From assembly GCA_002686135.1 (NCBI GenBank), contig NZAO01000035.1:11988-19235 (forward strand): a DNA stretch of 7,248 bases, in the 5' to 3' direction. A model generated the notes under the pieces. That model did no database searches. It had not been told where the DNA came from and saw only the letters and a list, made by a program, of their open reading frames with translations. Position 1 is the first letter of the stretch. Each line of letters begins with the position of its first letter. Of this stretch, positions 1 through 7,048 are shown one piece after another. This stretch comes from Rhodospirillaceae bacterium (GTDB lineage: Bacteria; Pseudomonadota; Alphaproteobacteria; UBA11136). The translations under genes were made by a program, and so were the position numbers.

Positions 1-139
1 AGCGGCGGGTTTGAACGTTCGGCTCGTCATGTGGTGTCCACGGCTGCGCCGTCAAGAAACCCGGCCGGACGCAGTGGGTTTTACCGGGGGGAATACATAC
101 GGAGTCCCCCCCGTTTCAGGCAAGCGAAAAATACCGCTT
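1..139. repeat. Non-coding stretch with a run of inverted repeats
   Basis: No convincing gene lies left of the zinc-ribbon gene stop. The stretch contains several perfect or near-perfect inverted repeats: the palindrome GAACGTTC at 13-20; ACGGC/GCCGT at 40-44 and 48-52; AAACCC/GGGTTT at 57-62 and 76-81; GGGGGGA/TCCCCCC near 86-92 and 105-111 (one mismatch when the arms are extended outwards); and AAGCG/CGCTT at 122-126 and 135-139. They lie downstream of the minus-strand gene, so they may be 3'-UTR structure or terminators, either for it or for a gene left of the window. None has a clean long T-tract. I see no tRNA. The function is inferred only from position. Confidence 0.35.
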
Positions 140-150
140 TGCCCGCCACG

Positions 151-180
151 ATTCCCCGGTGGGCGGAGACCGGGAATTTT
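151..180 (+). terminator. Hairpin with short T-tract, possible terminator
   Basis: ATTCCCCGGT (151-160) pairs with ACCGGGAAT (169-177) across an 8-base loop, leaving one bulged C. On the plus strand a run of four T follows (177-180). That fits a weak intrinsic terminator for transcription entering from the left, ending just short of the convergent zinc-ribbon gene. On the minus strand the same hairpin lies directly after that gene's stop codon but lacks a T-tract, though a T5 run appears about 25 bases further on. The T-tract is short, so this is a tentative call. Confidence 0.3.
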
Positions 181-186
181 CCCTCC

Positions 187-846
187 CTAGGATTTCCCTT
201 TTGTGGCCTTGCTCTTCGCCTCTTTTGCCTTAGCGGGTTTTTCCTTGGCCGGCACCTTCTTCTTGGGCTCGGCTTTCTTCTGGGGTGTTGCCTTGGGCTT
301 TGCCGGGGGTTTTTTCGCGGGTTTGTCTTTTTTGTCCTTCTTTGGCGCGGAGGCGCCTTTGGCCTTGGCTTTCGTCTCTTTCGGTTTTTTCCCCGGCGAT
401 TCTTCTCGTGGGAGTTTAGCTTCGGCCCTTACCCCGGCCTCTTCTTTTCCTTCCTTTTTATCTTTCTCTCCTGGCGCCTCCGCGCCCTCTTCTTCAGCAT
501 CAGGCTCGAAATCCGGCTCCGCTTCCAGCTCCTCGGCTGGATCGAAGACTTCCTTTTCATCCTCCCCGTCTAGGGCATCGATTGTGAGATTGTCGTCCAC
601 ATTCTTCGCTGCCGCCGTATCTCCGGTTTTGTTATCTTTTTCGGATGGTGGCGCGGTGGCATCATTTTTGGCGGTGACAGCCGTCACTTTTTCCGTCGTC
701 ACCCGCGACCTGCGGGGCTTTACGGAAGCCTCAGGATCGAACTCAGCATCGCATTTCGGGCAGATAATGGGTGAGCGCTTAAGGTCGTAGAAGTTAACCC
801 CGCAGGCCTGACAATGGCGCTTGATTCCCCATCCCGGCTTCACCAT
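187..846 (-). CDS. FYDLN-acid / TIGR02300-type zinc-ribbon protein with a long charged tail
   Basis: This is a 219-residue protein of the FYDLN-acid (TIGR02300) family, which is typical of Alphaproteobacteria and has no established function. The N-terminus carries a zinc ribbon with two CxxC knuckles (C12/C15 and C29/C32) and the family motif FYDL at 19-22, here followed by Lys instead of the usual Asn. After a linker comes an acidic segment (about 84-120), then a tail (about 151-219) in which I count 28 lysines, mixed with Ala and Pro. The family is usually much shorter and ends after the acidic part, so the basic tail is unusual; it resembles histone-H1-like tails and could bind nucleic acid (inference). 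There is no signal peptide or membrane segment, so it is probably cytoplasmic. The ATG at 846 has a GGGAG Shine-Dalgarno (855-859) 8 bases upstream. The start overlaps the stop of an upstream 30-codon ORF. The gene is divergent from aroA. Confidence 0.88.
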   Translation of the reverse strand: MVKPGWGIKRHCQACGVNFYDLKRSPIICPKCDAEFDPEASVKPRRSRVTTEKVTAVTAKNDATAPPSEKDNKTGDTAAAKNVDDNLTIDALDGEDEKEVFDPAEELEAEPDFEPDAEEEGAEAPGEKDKKEGKEEAGVRAEAKLPREESPGKKPKETKAKAKGASAPKKDKKDKPAKKPPAKPKATPQKKAEPKKKVPAKEKPAKAKEAKSKATKGKS

Positions 847-932
847 TGGAGACTCTCCCTTGAAAAAGTCGCGCCAGCCCCGAAACGATGCGTAAACATC
901 GTTAAAAAGTTTTTACAAACTGCAATTGCCAT
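840..932 (-). CDS. Candidate 30-codon leader peptide overlapping the zinc-ribbon gene start
   Basis: An ATG at 932 opens a 30-codon frame that starts MAIAVCKNFL, ends RESLQW, and stops with TGA at 842-840. That stop lies inside the first codons of the downstream zinc-ribbon gene (ATGGTGA, a 7-base overlap), an arrangement typical of translational coupling. A perfect AGGAGG sits 8 bases before the ATG, a better Shine-Dalgarno than that of the main gene. An in-frame TGA at 950-948 rules out an N-terminal extension. The peptide has no clear signal sequence and matches no family I know. A 7-bp inverted repeat (884-903) lies inside it. It could be a regulatory leader peptide, a true small protein, or a chance frame. 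The ribosome-binding site plus the overlapping stop is the evidence for it; codon bias cannot be judged over 30 codons. Confidence 0.5.
   Translation of the reverse strand: MAIAVCKNFLTMFTHRFGAGATFSRESLQW
884..903. repeat. 7-bp perfect inverted repeat inside the leader ORF
   Basis: AACGATG (884-890) and CATCGTT (897-903) are perfect inverted arms around a 6-base centre, CGTAAA. Directly beside them is a second symmetrical element, TAAAAAGTTTTTA (903-915). The repeat could be an operator for a dimeric regulator controlling the divergent genes, or an RNA hairpin in the leader of the zinc-ribbon mRNA, 38 bases before its start codon. I cannot assign it to a known regulator. Confidence 0.4.
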
Positions 933-940
933 GATCGTCG

Positions 941-946
941 CCTCCT
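941..946 (-). promoter_or_regulatory. Consensus Shine-Dalgarno of the leader ORF
   Basis: AGGAGG on the minus strand, 8 bases before the ATG at 932. It is a full match to the anti-Shine-Dalgarno core. The zinc-ribbon gene starts 86 bases further on and has its own site, so this one is only explained by translation of the 30-codon frame. Confidence 0.55.
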
Positions 947-1074
947 GTCAAAACGAAAATATGCATGATCACGACACTCCGCTGCGGACCACCGTGGAAC
1001 AGGGGCCGGTTCATGTGTTAGAAAATGTTGCGATACCGGCGCGTATGAAACTTCATGAGCCCCCTTTGCAGGAC

Positions 1075-1080
1075 AAGGAA
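1075..1080 (+). promoter_or_regulatory. Ribosome-binding site deciding the GTG start of aroA
   Basis: AAGGAA lies 5 bases before the GTG at 1086. No in-frame ATG occurs between an upstream stop and this point that would give a plausible N-terminus. The resulting protein places Lys22, Ser23 and Arg27 exactly where E. coli AroA has them, which supports this start. Confidence 0.7.
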
Positions 1081-1085
1081 TAACG

Positions 1086-2462
1086 GTGACATCTCTTCTT
1101 TCAGGACCCGCCGTGCCTCTGCGTGGCCGCGCCGCACCTCCAGGCGACAAGTCTATTTCCCACCGCGCGCTTCTTCTTGGCACGCTGGCGGTGGGCGAAA
1201 CCATCATTGACGGCCTGCTGGAAAGCGATGATGTGATGGGCACGGCCGCTGCCCTGCGGGCCCTGGGCGCCGGTATTTCCCGGGAAGAGACGAAATCGGG
1301 CGGGCCCCAGAGTCCGGACATCAGATACCGGGTCAACGGCGTCGGCTTGGGCGGATTACATGAACCCTCCAAGGTGCTTCATATGGGTAATTCCGGCACC
1401 GGCGCACGGCTCCTCATGGGGGTGTTGGCCACCCATCCCGTAACCTCCGTGCTGGCTGGAGACTCCTCCCTCAACGAGCGGCCCATGGCCCGTGTCACCG
1501 AGCCGTTGCGCCGCATGGGAGCGGAGATTCAGGCCCGCGACGGGGAACGGCTGCCGGCGACGGTGCGCGGCGCGGCCGAGCCCGTTCCCATCGCCCATAC
1601 CCTTGCCGTAGCCTCGGCCCAGGTTAAATCGGCCCTTCTCTTGGCCGGCCTCAATGCGCCGGGGCAAACCTCCGTCACCGAACCCCTGCCCAGTCGCGAC
1701 CATACGGAACGGATGCTGCGCCATTTCGGCGTGACGGTGGATGTGAAACAGGAAAAGAGTGGCGTACAAACCGTCACTCTGAACGGCTATCCAGAGATTT
1801 CCGCCGCGCAGGTGAGTGTGCCAGGCGACCCGAGTTCGGCTGCTTTTCCCGCCGTGGCGGCGGTGATCGTTCCCGGCTCCGAGGTGGTGCTGGAAGGCGT
1901 CTGCGTCAACCCCCTGCGCATGGGACTTTATGAAACCCTGGGTGAGATGGGAGCGGATATCGCCATCGAGAACCAGCACGATTCATGCGGCGAACCGGTG
2001 GCGGACATAGTGGTGCGCGCTGCGGAGGGCGGGCTTCGCGGCGTCGAGGTGCCGCCCGGACGGGCCTCCTACATGATTGATGAATATCCCGTCCTCGCGG
2101 TGGCTGCGGCCTTTGCCAAGGGCACCACCGTCCTGCGTGGGCTGGCCGAATTACGGGTCAAGGAAAGCGACCGCTTGTCGGCCATGGCGCGTGGGCTTGC
2201 CGCCTGCAGCATCACGGTGAAAGAGGGAAAAGACATGCTGACCATCGAAGGCCAGGGGGGAAAGACTCCGCCCGTCGGCGGCGCCACCATAGACGCCGGC
2301 CTCGACCCCCGCATCGCCATGGCCTTTCTAGTTTTCGGTATGGCCGCGAAAAATCCCGTGACCATCGGGGAGGGCGACGTCATCGCCACCAGCTTCCCCG
2401 GTTTTTCCGGGCTCATGAATGGCCTTGGCACCGCCATTACCGAAACGGAAGAGACCTCATGA
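1086..2462 (+). CDS. aroA: 3-phosphoshikimate 1-carboxyvinyltransferase (EPSP synthase)
   Basis: It joins phosphoenolpyruvate to shikimate-3-phosphate to give EPSP, the sixth step of the shikimate pathway to chorismate and aromatic amino acids, in the cytosol. The 458-residue length is normal. The substrate-binding N-terminal motif GDKSISHR is at 20-27 (K22, S23, R27). GNSGTGAR is at 101-108, SAQVK at 177-181 and RDHTE at 204-208. The catalytic acidic residues are D332 in IDEYP and E360 in RVKESDR. The C-terminal IATSFPGF is the class II form rather than the KTFP form of enterobacterial enzymes. Three of the four class II signature motifs I know match; the fourth reads NPLR (275-278) instead of NPTR. 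Gly104 occupies the position where the insensitive Agrobacterium CP4 enzyme has Ala100. The stop overlaps the cmk start (ATGA), so the two are translationally coupled. Confidence 0.97.
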   Translation: MTSLLSGPAVPLRGRAAPPGDKSISHRALLLGTLAVGETIIDGLLESDDVMGTAAALRALGAGISREETKSGGPQSPDIRYRVNGVGLGGLHEPSKVLHMGNSGTGARLLMGVLATHPVTSVLAGDSSLNERPMARVTEPLRRMGAEIQARDGERLPATVRGAAEPVPIAHTLAVASAQVKSALLLAGLNAPGQTSVTEPLPSRDHTERMLRHFGVTVDVKQEKSGVQTVTLNGYPEISAAQVSVPGDPSSAAFPAVAAVIVPGSEVVLEGVCVNPLRMGLYETLGEMGADIAIENQHDSCGEPVADIVVRAAEGGLRGVEVPPGRASYMIDEYPVLAVAAAFAKGTTVLRGLAELRVKESDRLSAMARGLAACSITVKEGKDMLTIEGQGGKTPPVGGATIDAGLDPRIAMAFLVFGMAAKNPVTIGEGDVIATSFPGFSGLMNGLGTAITETEETS

Positions 2463-3145
2463 CGGCTTCCACCACAGCGACGCCTTGCACCGTCATCACC
2501 ATAGACGGCCCGGCGGCGGCGGGAAAGGGCACTCTGGCGCGCCGTCTGGCGGAACATTATGGATTCGCCTATCTCGATACCGGGCTTCTCTACCGCGCCG
2601 TGGGGCGTCGGCTTCTCGATCGGGGCGGTGACCCTTGCGATGTGGCGGCCGCCGTGGAGGTGGCCTCTTCCTTGCGCCCGGAGGCATTGGAAGATCCGAC
2701 CCTGCGCAGTGATGAAACGGCCTCGGCGGCTTCTCAGGTGGCGGTAATACCCGACGTGCGCCAGACGCTTCTCCAATTCCAGAAGCGTTTCGCGGCGTCC
2801 CCTCCCGGGGGTGCGCCGGGTGTGGTTATTGACGGCCGCGACATCGGCACCGTGGTCTGTCCCCACACACCTTACAAACTGTTCGTTATGGCCAGTCTCG
2901 AAGAGCGTGTTGAGCGCCGCCTTAAAGAGTTGCGGGAGCAGGGCATCGAGAGTATACATGGCCGCGTTCTGCAGGAAATGAAGGATCGTGACGCCCGGGA
3001 CAGCCAGCGTGACGTTGCGCCGCTGGTCAAATCCGAGGATGCTTTGCTGATCGATACCACGGAAATGGCCCCCGAAATGGTTTTTTCCGTGGCTCTGGAC
3101 CATCTTTCCGCGCAGGGACTCGCGCCGCCCGAACTCCGGTCTTAA
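2459..3145 (+). CDS. cmk: Cytidylate (CMP/dCMP) kinase
   Basis: Transfers phosphate from ATP to CMP or dCMP, recycling pyrimidine nucleotides for RNA, DNA and phospholipid synthesis. The 228 residues match the usual size. The P-loop GPAAAGKG is at 17-24 (Lys23) after the strand [16 protein letters not shown] (39-49) is the typical substrate-side motif. DGRDIGT (125-131) holds the conserved CMP-binding arginine region. The lid motif [13 protein letters not shown] (177-189) has the arginines expected to contact phosphates. The ATG lies within the aroA stop as ATGA, and a GGAAGAG ribosome-binding site (2447-2453) sits inside the end of aroA. Order and overlap with aroA, then rpsA, follow the conserved proteobacterial arrangement. 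No key residue is missing. Confidence 0.97.
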   Translation: MTASTTATPCTVITIDGPAAAGKGTLARRLAEHYGFAYLDTGLLYRAVGRRLLDRGGDPCDVAAAVEVASSLRPEALEDPTLRSDETASAASQVAVIPDVRQTLLQFQKRFAASPPGGAPGVVIDGRDIGTVVCPHTPYKLFVMASLEERVERRLKELREQGIESIHGRVLQEMKDRDARDSQRDVAPLVKSEDALLIDTTEMAPEMVFSVALDHLSAQGLAPPELRS

Positions 3146-3152
3146 AGTCTCT

Positions 3153-3180
3153 GGTTTTGGGTCCCCGGTCTTGGGTTCCC
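3153..3180 (+). repeat. Tandem repeat of a 14-base unit, two copies
   Basis: GGTTTTGGGTCCCC (3153-3166) is followed directly by GGTCTTGGGTTCCC (3167-3180), 12 of 14 bases identical. A decayed further copy may begin with GGTCTT at 3138, overlapping the end of cmk. The repeat lies just after the cmk stop. It may be slippage-derived spacer DNA; no known repeat family is recognised. Confidence 0.6.
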
Positions 3181-3184
3181 TGCT

Positions 3185-3213
3185 TTGAGCTTTTTCTCCC
3201 TCTCGCGGAACAT
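3185..3213 (+). promoter_or_regulatory. Weak candidate promoter for rpsA
   Basis: TTGAGC (3185-3190) is followed after 17 bases by GAACAT (3208-3213). The -35 matches sigma70 consensus in 4 of 6 positions and the -10 in only 3 of 6. Position and spacing are suitable, since rpsA starts about 160 bases further on. The sequence match alone is not strong. Confidence 0.2.
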
Positions 3214-3227
3214 GAAACGACCGTTTC
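3214..3227. repeat. Near-palindrome in the rpsA leader
   Basis: GAAACG and CGTTTC flank a two-base centre, making a 14-base inverted repeat directly after the candidate -10. It could be an operator. The second arm could instead pair with AAACG at 3242-3246, so alternative RNA hairpins are possible. Confidence 0.35.
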
Positions 3228-3367
3228 CTGTCGCGTCGCCCAAACGCACGGGGGTTCAATCGGTCCCTTTTAACCAGGACAAGCCGTTGCCAGAGCGCAA
3301 AACGGCGGGTCCGCAGACCAGTCAGGAAATCTCTTCTCTCCCACGAGGACAGGGGTTTCACCAAGTC

Positions 3368-3373
3368 AGGAGA
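3368..3373 (+). promoter_or_regulatory. Ribosome-binding site deciding the rpsA start
   Basis: AGGAGA lies 4 bases before ATG 3378. Two further in-frame ATG codons (3426 and 3456) have no comparable site, although the protein from 3456 would begin more like typical alphaproteobacterial S1. The strong site favours 3378. Confidence 0.7.
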
Positions 3374-3377
3374 ATCC

Positions 3378-5252
<1,875 letters not shown>

Positions 5253-5293
5253 CCGGGTTGGCGGAAGATCCCGTTGGGGGGCGGGGGTAGGGT

Positions 5294-6217
5294 ATGTCCC
5301 TTGAGCCCGACCACCTGCTCGACCGCCAGCACCTGACACGAAGTCTCACACTGTGGCGCGTCGTCGCCGTCTTCGCCCTGATTGCCCTCCTGGCCACCCT
5401 CTCAGGGGGTGGCGAGAAAATCAGAAAAGGAAAATCGGTGGCGCGTCTCACCGTGGAGGGGATTCTCGTCGAGGATCTGGAGCGCGAGGCGGCGCTGGCC
5501 GATCTCGCCGACGATCCTGACACGGTGGCCCTCATCGTCCATATCAACAGTCCCGGCGGAACCGTGGTCGGCGGCGAATCCCTCTATCATGCTATCCGCA
5601 CCGCCGCCGAACGCCTTCCCGTGGCCGTGGTCATGGGCGAGGTGGCGGCAAGCGCGGGGTATATGGTGGCCCTTGCCGGCGACCGTATTTTTGCGCACCA
5701 GGGCTCCATCACCGGTTCCATTGGCGTCATCTGGCAGACCGCCGACATCACCGGCCTGCTCACCAAGCTGGGCATCACTACCGAGGCTATCAAAAGCGGT
5801 CCCTTAAAGGCCGTTCCCTCGCCCCTGGAACCGGTTACGCCAGAGGTGCGCAAGGCGACCCGGGACCTGGTGCTCGACATCTATGATCTATTCGTGGACA
5901 TGGTCTCCGACCGCCGCCATCTTTCGCGCTCGAAAGTGGAACAATTGGCCGATGGCCGGGTATTCACCGGGCGTCAGGCCCTGAAAGTCCGGCTGGTAGA
6001 CGAGATCGGCGGAGAGGACGCAGCCAGGATGTGGCTTTTCCACATGCACGATGTGGACTCCTCTCTTCCTATTCTCGAACTTAAGACCGACGCCAGGGAC
6101 AAACTCTGGCGCAGTCTGGTTTCCATAATGGCGGAAAAAACGTTTTTCCCTGAGAGGGTTACACTTGACGGCTTGATTTCGCTCTGGCACCCTGAAGGTG
6201 CAGAAGGGATTCAATAA
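5294..6217 (+). CDS. sppA: Signal peptide peptidase SppA, short form
   Basis: This is an inner-membrane serine protease of family S49 that degrades cleaved signal peptides. The 307-residue size fits the single-domain SppA that assembles as an octamer in other bacteria, not the 600-residue E. coli form. One membrane segment (about 20-37) anchors the N-terminus. The fold markers INSPGG (84-89) and GEVAASAGY (115-123) are present. Ser120 is the expected nucleophile and Lys172 in SGPLK the general base of the Ser-Lys dyad. GSITGSIGV (137-145) is also typical. The ATG at 5294 has only an imperfect G-rich site (GGGGG near 5283-5287). It follows rpsA by 41 bases with no terminator, so co-transcription is likely. 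The order rpsA-sppA-ihfB is usual in Alphaproteobacteria. Confidence 0.95.
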   Translation: MSLEPDHLLDRQHLTRSLTLWRVVAVFALIALLATLSGGGEKIRKGKSVARLTVEGILVEDLEREAALADLADDPDTVALIVHINSPGGTVVGGESLYHAIRTAAERLPVAVVMGEVAASAGYMVALAGDRIFAHQGSITGSIGVIWQTADITGLLTKLGITTEAIKSGPLKAVPSPLEPVTPEVRKATRDLVLDIYDLFVDMVSDRRHLSRSKVEQLADGRVFTGRQALKVRLVDEIGGEDAARMWLFHMHDVDSSLPILELKTDARDKLWRSLVSIMAEKTFFPERVTLDGLISLWHPEGAEGIQ

Positions 6218-6261
6218 ACGAACGTAGTTTTCGTCGTCTGCGTGTCCGCGCCAGGGGGCAC

Positions 6262-6278
6262 CTTCCGGCGCCGGGAAG
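6262..6278. repeat. GC-rich hairpin upstream of ihfB
   Basis: CTTCC (6262-6266) pairs with GGAAG (6274-6278) around a GC-rich loop containing the palindrome GGCGCC. No T-tract follows, so it is not a convincing terminator for sppA. It may partly separate sppA and ihfB messages. Confidence 0.3.
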
Positions 6279-6279
6279 A

Positions 6280-6310
6280 AATAATGCGAAGGCCGGGGGA
6301 AAATTTCGCA
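6280..6310 (+). promoter_or_regulatory. Possible -10 element and stem around the ihfB ribosome-binding site
   Basis: AATAAT (6280-6285) matches the sigma70 -10 consensus in 5 of 6 positions, 27 bases before the ihfB ATG, but has no good -35 partner. Overlapping its end, TGCGAA (6285-6290) and TTCGCA (6305-6310) are perfect inverted arms around a 14-base loop that contains GGGGGA, the only Shine-Dalgarno-like sequence, itself unusually far (about 12 bases) from the start codon. The stem would form only in readthrough transcripts from sppA, because a message started at this -10 would begin inside the loop. Confidence 0.3.
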
Positions 6311-6312
6311 CT

Positions 6313-6597
6313 ATGACTAAGTCAGAGCTTATCGCCTATATCGCAGAGAAGAATCCTCACTTGTTCCACCGTGATGTGGAACGCATCGTCGCCACCCTTT
6401 TCGACGAGATTTCCGCCGCTCTTGCCGCCGGCGACCGGGTGGAGTTGCGGGGTTTCGGAGCCTTTTCGGTAAAACACCGTGATGCCCGCATAGGACGCAA
6501 TCCCCGTACCGGTGAAAAAGTGCGGGTGAAGGAAAAACACATTCCCTATTTCAAGACCGGAAAGGAACTCCGCGAGCGGCTCAACGGGAAACGTTAG
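6313..6597 (+). CDS. ihfB: Integration host factor subunit beta
   Basis: IHF-beta pairs with IHF-alpha and bends specific DNA sites sharply, acting in recombination, replication, transcription and nucleoid shape. The 94-residue length is standard. The dimerisation helices occupy about 1-40 and the beta arm follows ELRGFGAF (44-51). RNPRTG (62-67) forms the arm tip whose Pro64 intercalates into DNA. Arg42, Glu44 and Arg46 match the E. coli beta-subunit residues involved in specific site recognition, which supports IHF-beta over a general HU protein. Place in the order rpsA-sppA-ihfB-lapA agrees. The ATG at 6313 has a weak, distant ribosome-binding site, so translation may be modest or controlled. 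The partner ihfA is not in the window. Confidence 0.96.
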   Translation: MTKSELIAYIAEKNPHLFHRDVERIVATLFDEISAALAAGDRVELRGFGAFSVKHRDARIGRNPRTGEKVRVKEKHIPYFKTGKELRERLNGKR

Positions 6598-6620
6598 GCC
6601 GTGCCGGCCCTTTCCTTTCG
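6597..6620 (+). terminator. Short hairpin with T-rich tail after ihfB
   Basis: GGCCG (6597-6601) and CGGCC (6605-6609) form a perfect 5-bp all-GC stem with a TGC loop, followed by CTTTCCTTTC. It begins within the ihfB stop codon. The stem is short and the tail interrupted by C, so partial termination or mRNA 3'-end protection between ihfB and lapA is more likely than full termination. Confidence 0.35.
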
Positions 6621-6651
6621 AAATTCTGACCCGCTCTAAGAGAGGGAACGC

Positions 6652-7002
6652 GTGAGAGTTCTCTTCTGGCTTCTGTTCCTTCCTTTCGCTGTCCTCGGCG
6701 CCGTCTTTGCCGTCAACAACGGGGGCGAGGTGGCGCTCAGTCTCGACCCGCTTCCCTATACCATCTCGCTTCCGCTCTATATGGCCGTGCTGTTGGCGGC
6801 CCTGGCCGGGTTCTTCCTTGGCTCCGTGCTGGTCTGGTTAGCCCAGGGAAAATGGCGGCGTCTGGCGCGGCGTAACGCGCGTCAGGTAAACACTCTGGAG
6901 CGGGACCTTTCCGTCCAGCGTGAGGAAAGCGCCCACCGCGCTACGATGGCTGCCGAGGTCTTTCCTTCCGTCCCCGGAAGTGAAATCGCCGAAAGAAAAT
7001 AA
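6652..7002 (+). CDS. lapA: LapA-family inner-membrane protein (DUF1049)
   Basis: This is a small membrane protein of the LapA family, which in E. coli works with LapB in regulating lipopolysaccharide assembly. The 116 residues show two membrane segments (about 3-21 and 42-64), joined by the family pattern of AVNN followed by a short extracytoplasmic loop containing LSLDPLPY. After the second segment comes a charged helix with coiled-coil character (about 67-95), probably cytoplasmic. The start is GTG, with GAGGG (6642-6646) 5 bases upstream. The rpsA-ihfB-lapA neighbourhood also occurs in several gammaproteobacteria, supporting orthology. No lapB (TPR protein) follows in this window; a carbonic anhydrase gene comes next. 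The function in this organism is inferred from the family. Confidence 0.85.
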   Translation: MRVLFWLLFLPFAVLGAVFAVNNGGEVALSLDPLPYTISLPLYMAVLLAALAGFFLGSVLVWLAQGKWRRLARRNARQVNTLERDLSVQREESAHRATMAAEVFPSVPGSEIAERK

Positions 7003-7027
7003 AAAAACTCGGCGAACACTCGCCGGG
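7001..7027 (-). terminator. Intrinsic-terminator-like hairpin facing the minus strand
   Basis: CGGCGA (7010-7015) and TCGCCG (7020-7025) form a perfect 6-bp stem with a 4-base loop. Read on the minus strand it is followed within two bases by seven T (7007-7001) and soon another T-run, a good intrinsic terminator. Read on the plus strand it has only an A-tract before it and no T-tract after it, so it should not stop the lapA message. The A-tract begins in the lapA stop codon. No minus-strand gene is visible to its right inside the window. Confidence 0.5.
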
Positions 7028-7048
7028 GCCGTACCGCATCCATCAACC

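Larger units (their letters stand above)
847..1085. other. Divergent intergenic region between the zinc-ribbon gene and aroA
   Basis: This region must hold the start signals for both directions. Apart from the candidate leader ORF on the minus strand I find no gene and no tRNA. A perfect TTGACA is present on the minus strand (951-946), but no TATAAT-like hexamer lies 16-18 bases beyond it (CAATTG at best), and it sits right against the leader ORF's Shine-Dalgarno. Plus-strand promoter candidates for aroA, such as TAGAAA at 1019-1024, have poor -35 partners. The promoters are therefore unresolved. Confidence 0.6.
3146..3377 (+). other. 232-base leader between cmk and rpsA
   Basis: The long gap contrasts with the 4-base overlap before it and suggests that rpsA has its own promoter and a sizeable 5' leader. 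S1 genes are known to be autoregulated through their leaders in enterobacteria; whether that applies here is inference. The gap contains a two-unit tandem repeat (3153-3180), a short T-run (3191-3195), a near-palindrome (3214-3227) that could alternatively pair with AAACG at 3242-3246, and small hairpins such as GGTC/GACC around 3308-3319. I find no convincing gene. A frame from ATG 3212 to 3403 lacks a good ribosome-binding site and overlaps the rpsA start. Confidence 0.6.

Noticed and set aside
1..30. Possible tRNA T-arm on the minus strand (TTCAAAC loop)
   Set aside because: The five bases on each side do not pair (GAACG against CCGCC), and no acceptor or anticodon arm is found.
203..790. 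195-codon plus-strand frame opposite the zinc-ribbon gene
   Set aside because: Phe/Ser/Ala-rich translation is the mirror of the Lys/Glu-rich gene on the other strand, and there is no family match or good start.
902..916. CtrA-like motif TTAA-N7-TTAC
   Set aside because: One mismatch to TTAA-N7-TTAA in an AT-rich patch, lying inside the candidate leader ORF; too easily due to chance.
922..951. Minus-strand promoter built on the perfect TTGACA at 951-946
   Set aside because: No acceptable -10 hexamer at 16-18 bases spacing, and transcription from it would skip the leader ORF's ribosome-binding site.
961..1083. 40-codon plus-strand frame ending 2 bases before the aroA GTG
   Set aside because: The stop position hints at coupling, but neither ATG 961 nor ATG 931 has a Shine-Dalgarno, and the peptide shows no recognisable feature. 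Kept only as a weak possibility.
5253..5293. Terminator between rpsA and sppA
   Set aside because: Only a 4-bp CGGG/CCCG stem with no T-tract; co-transcription is more likely.
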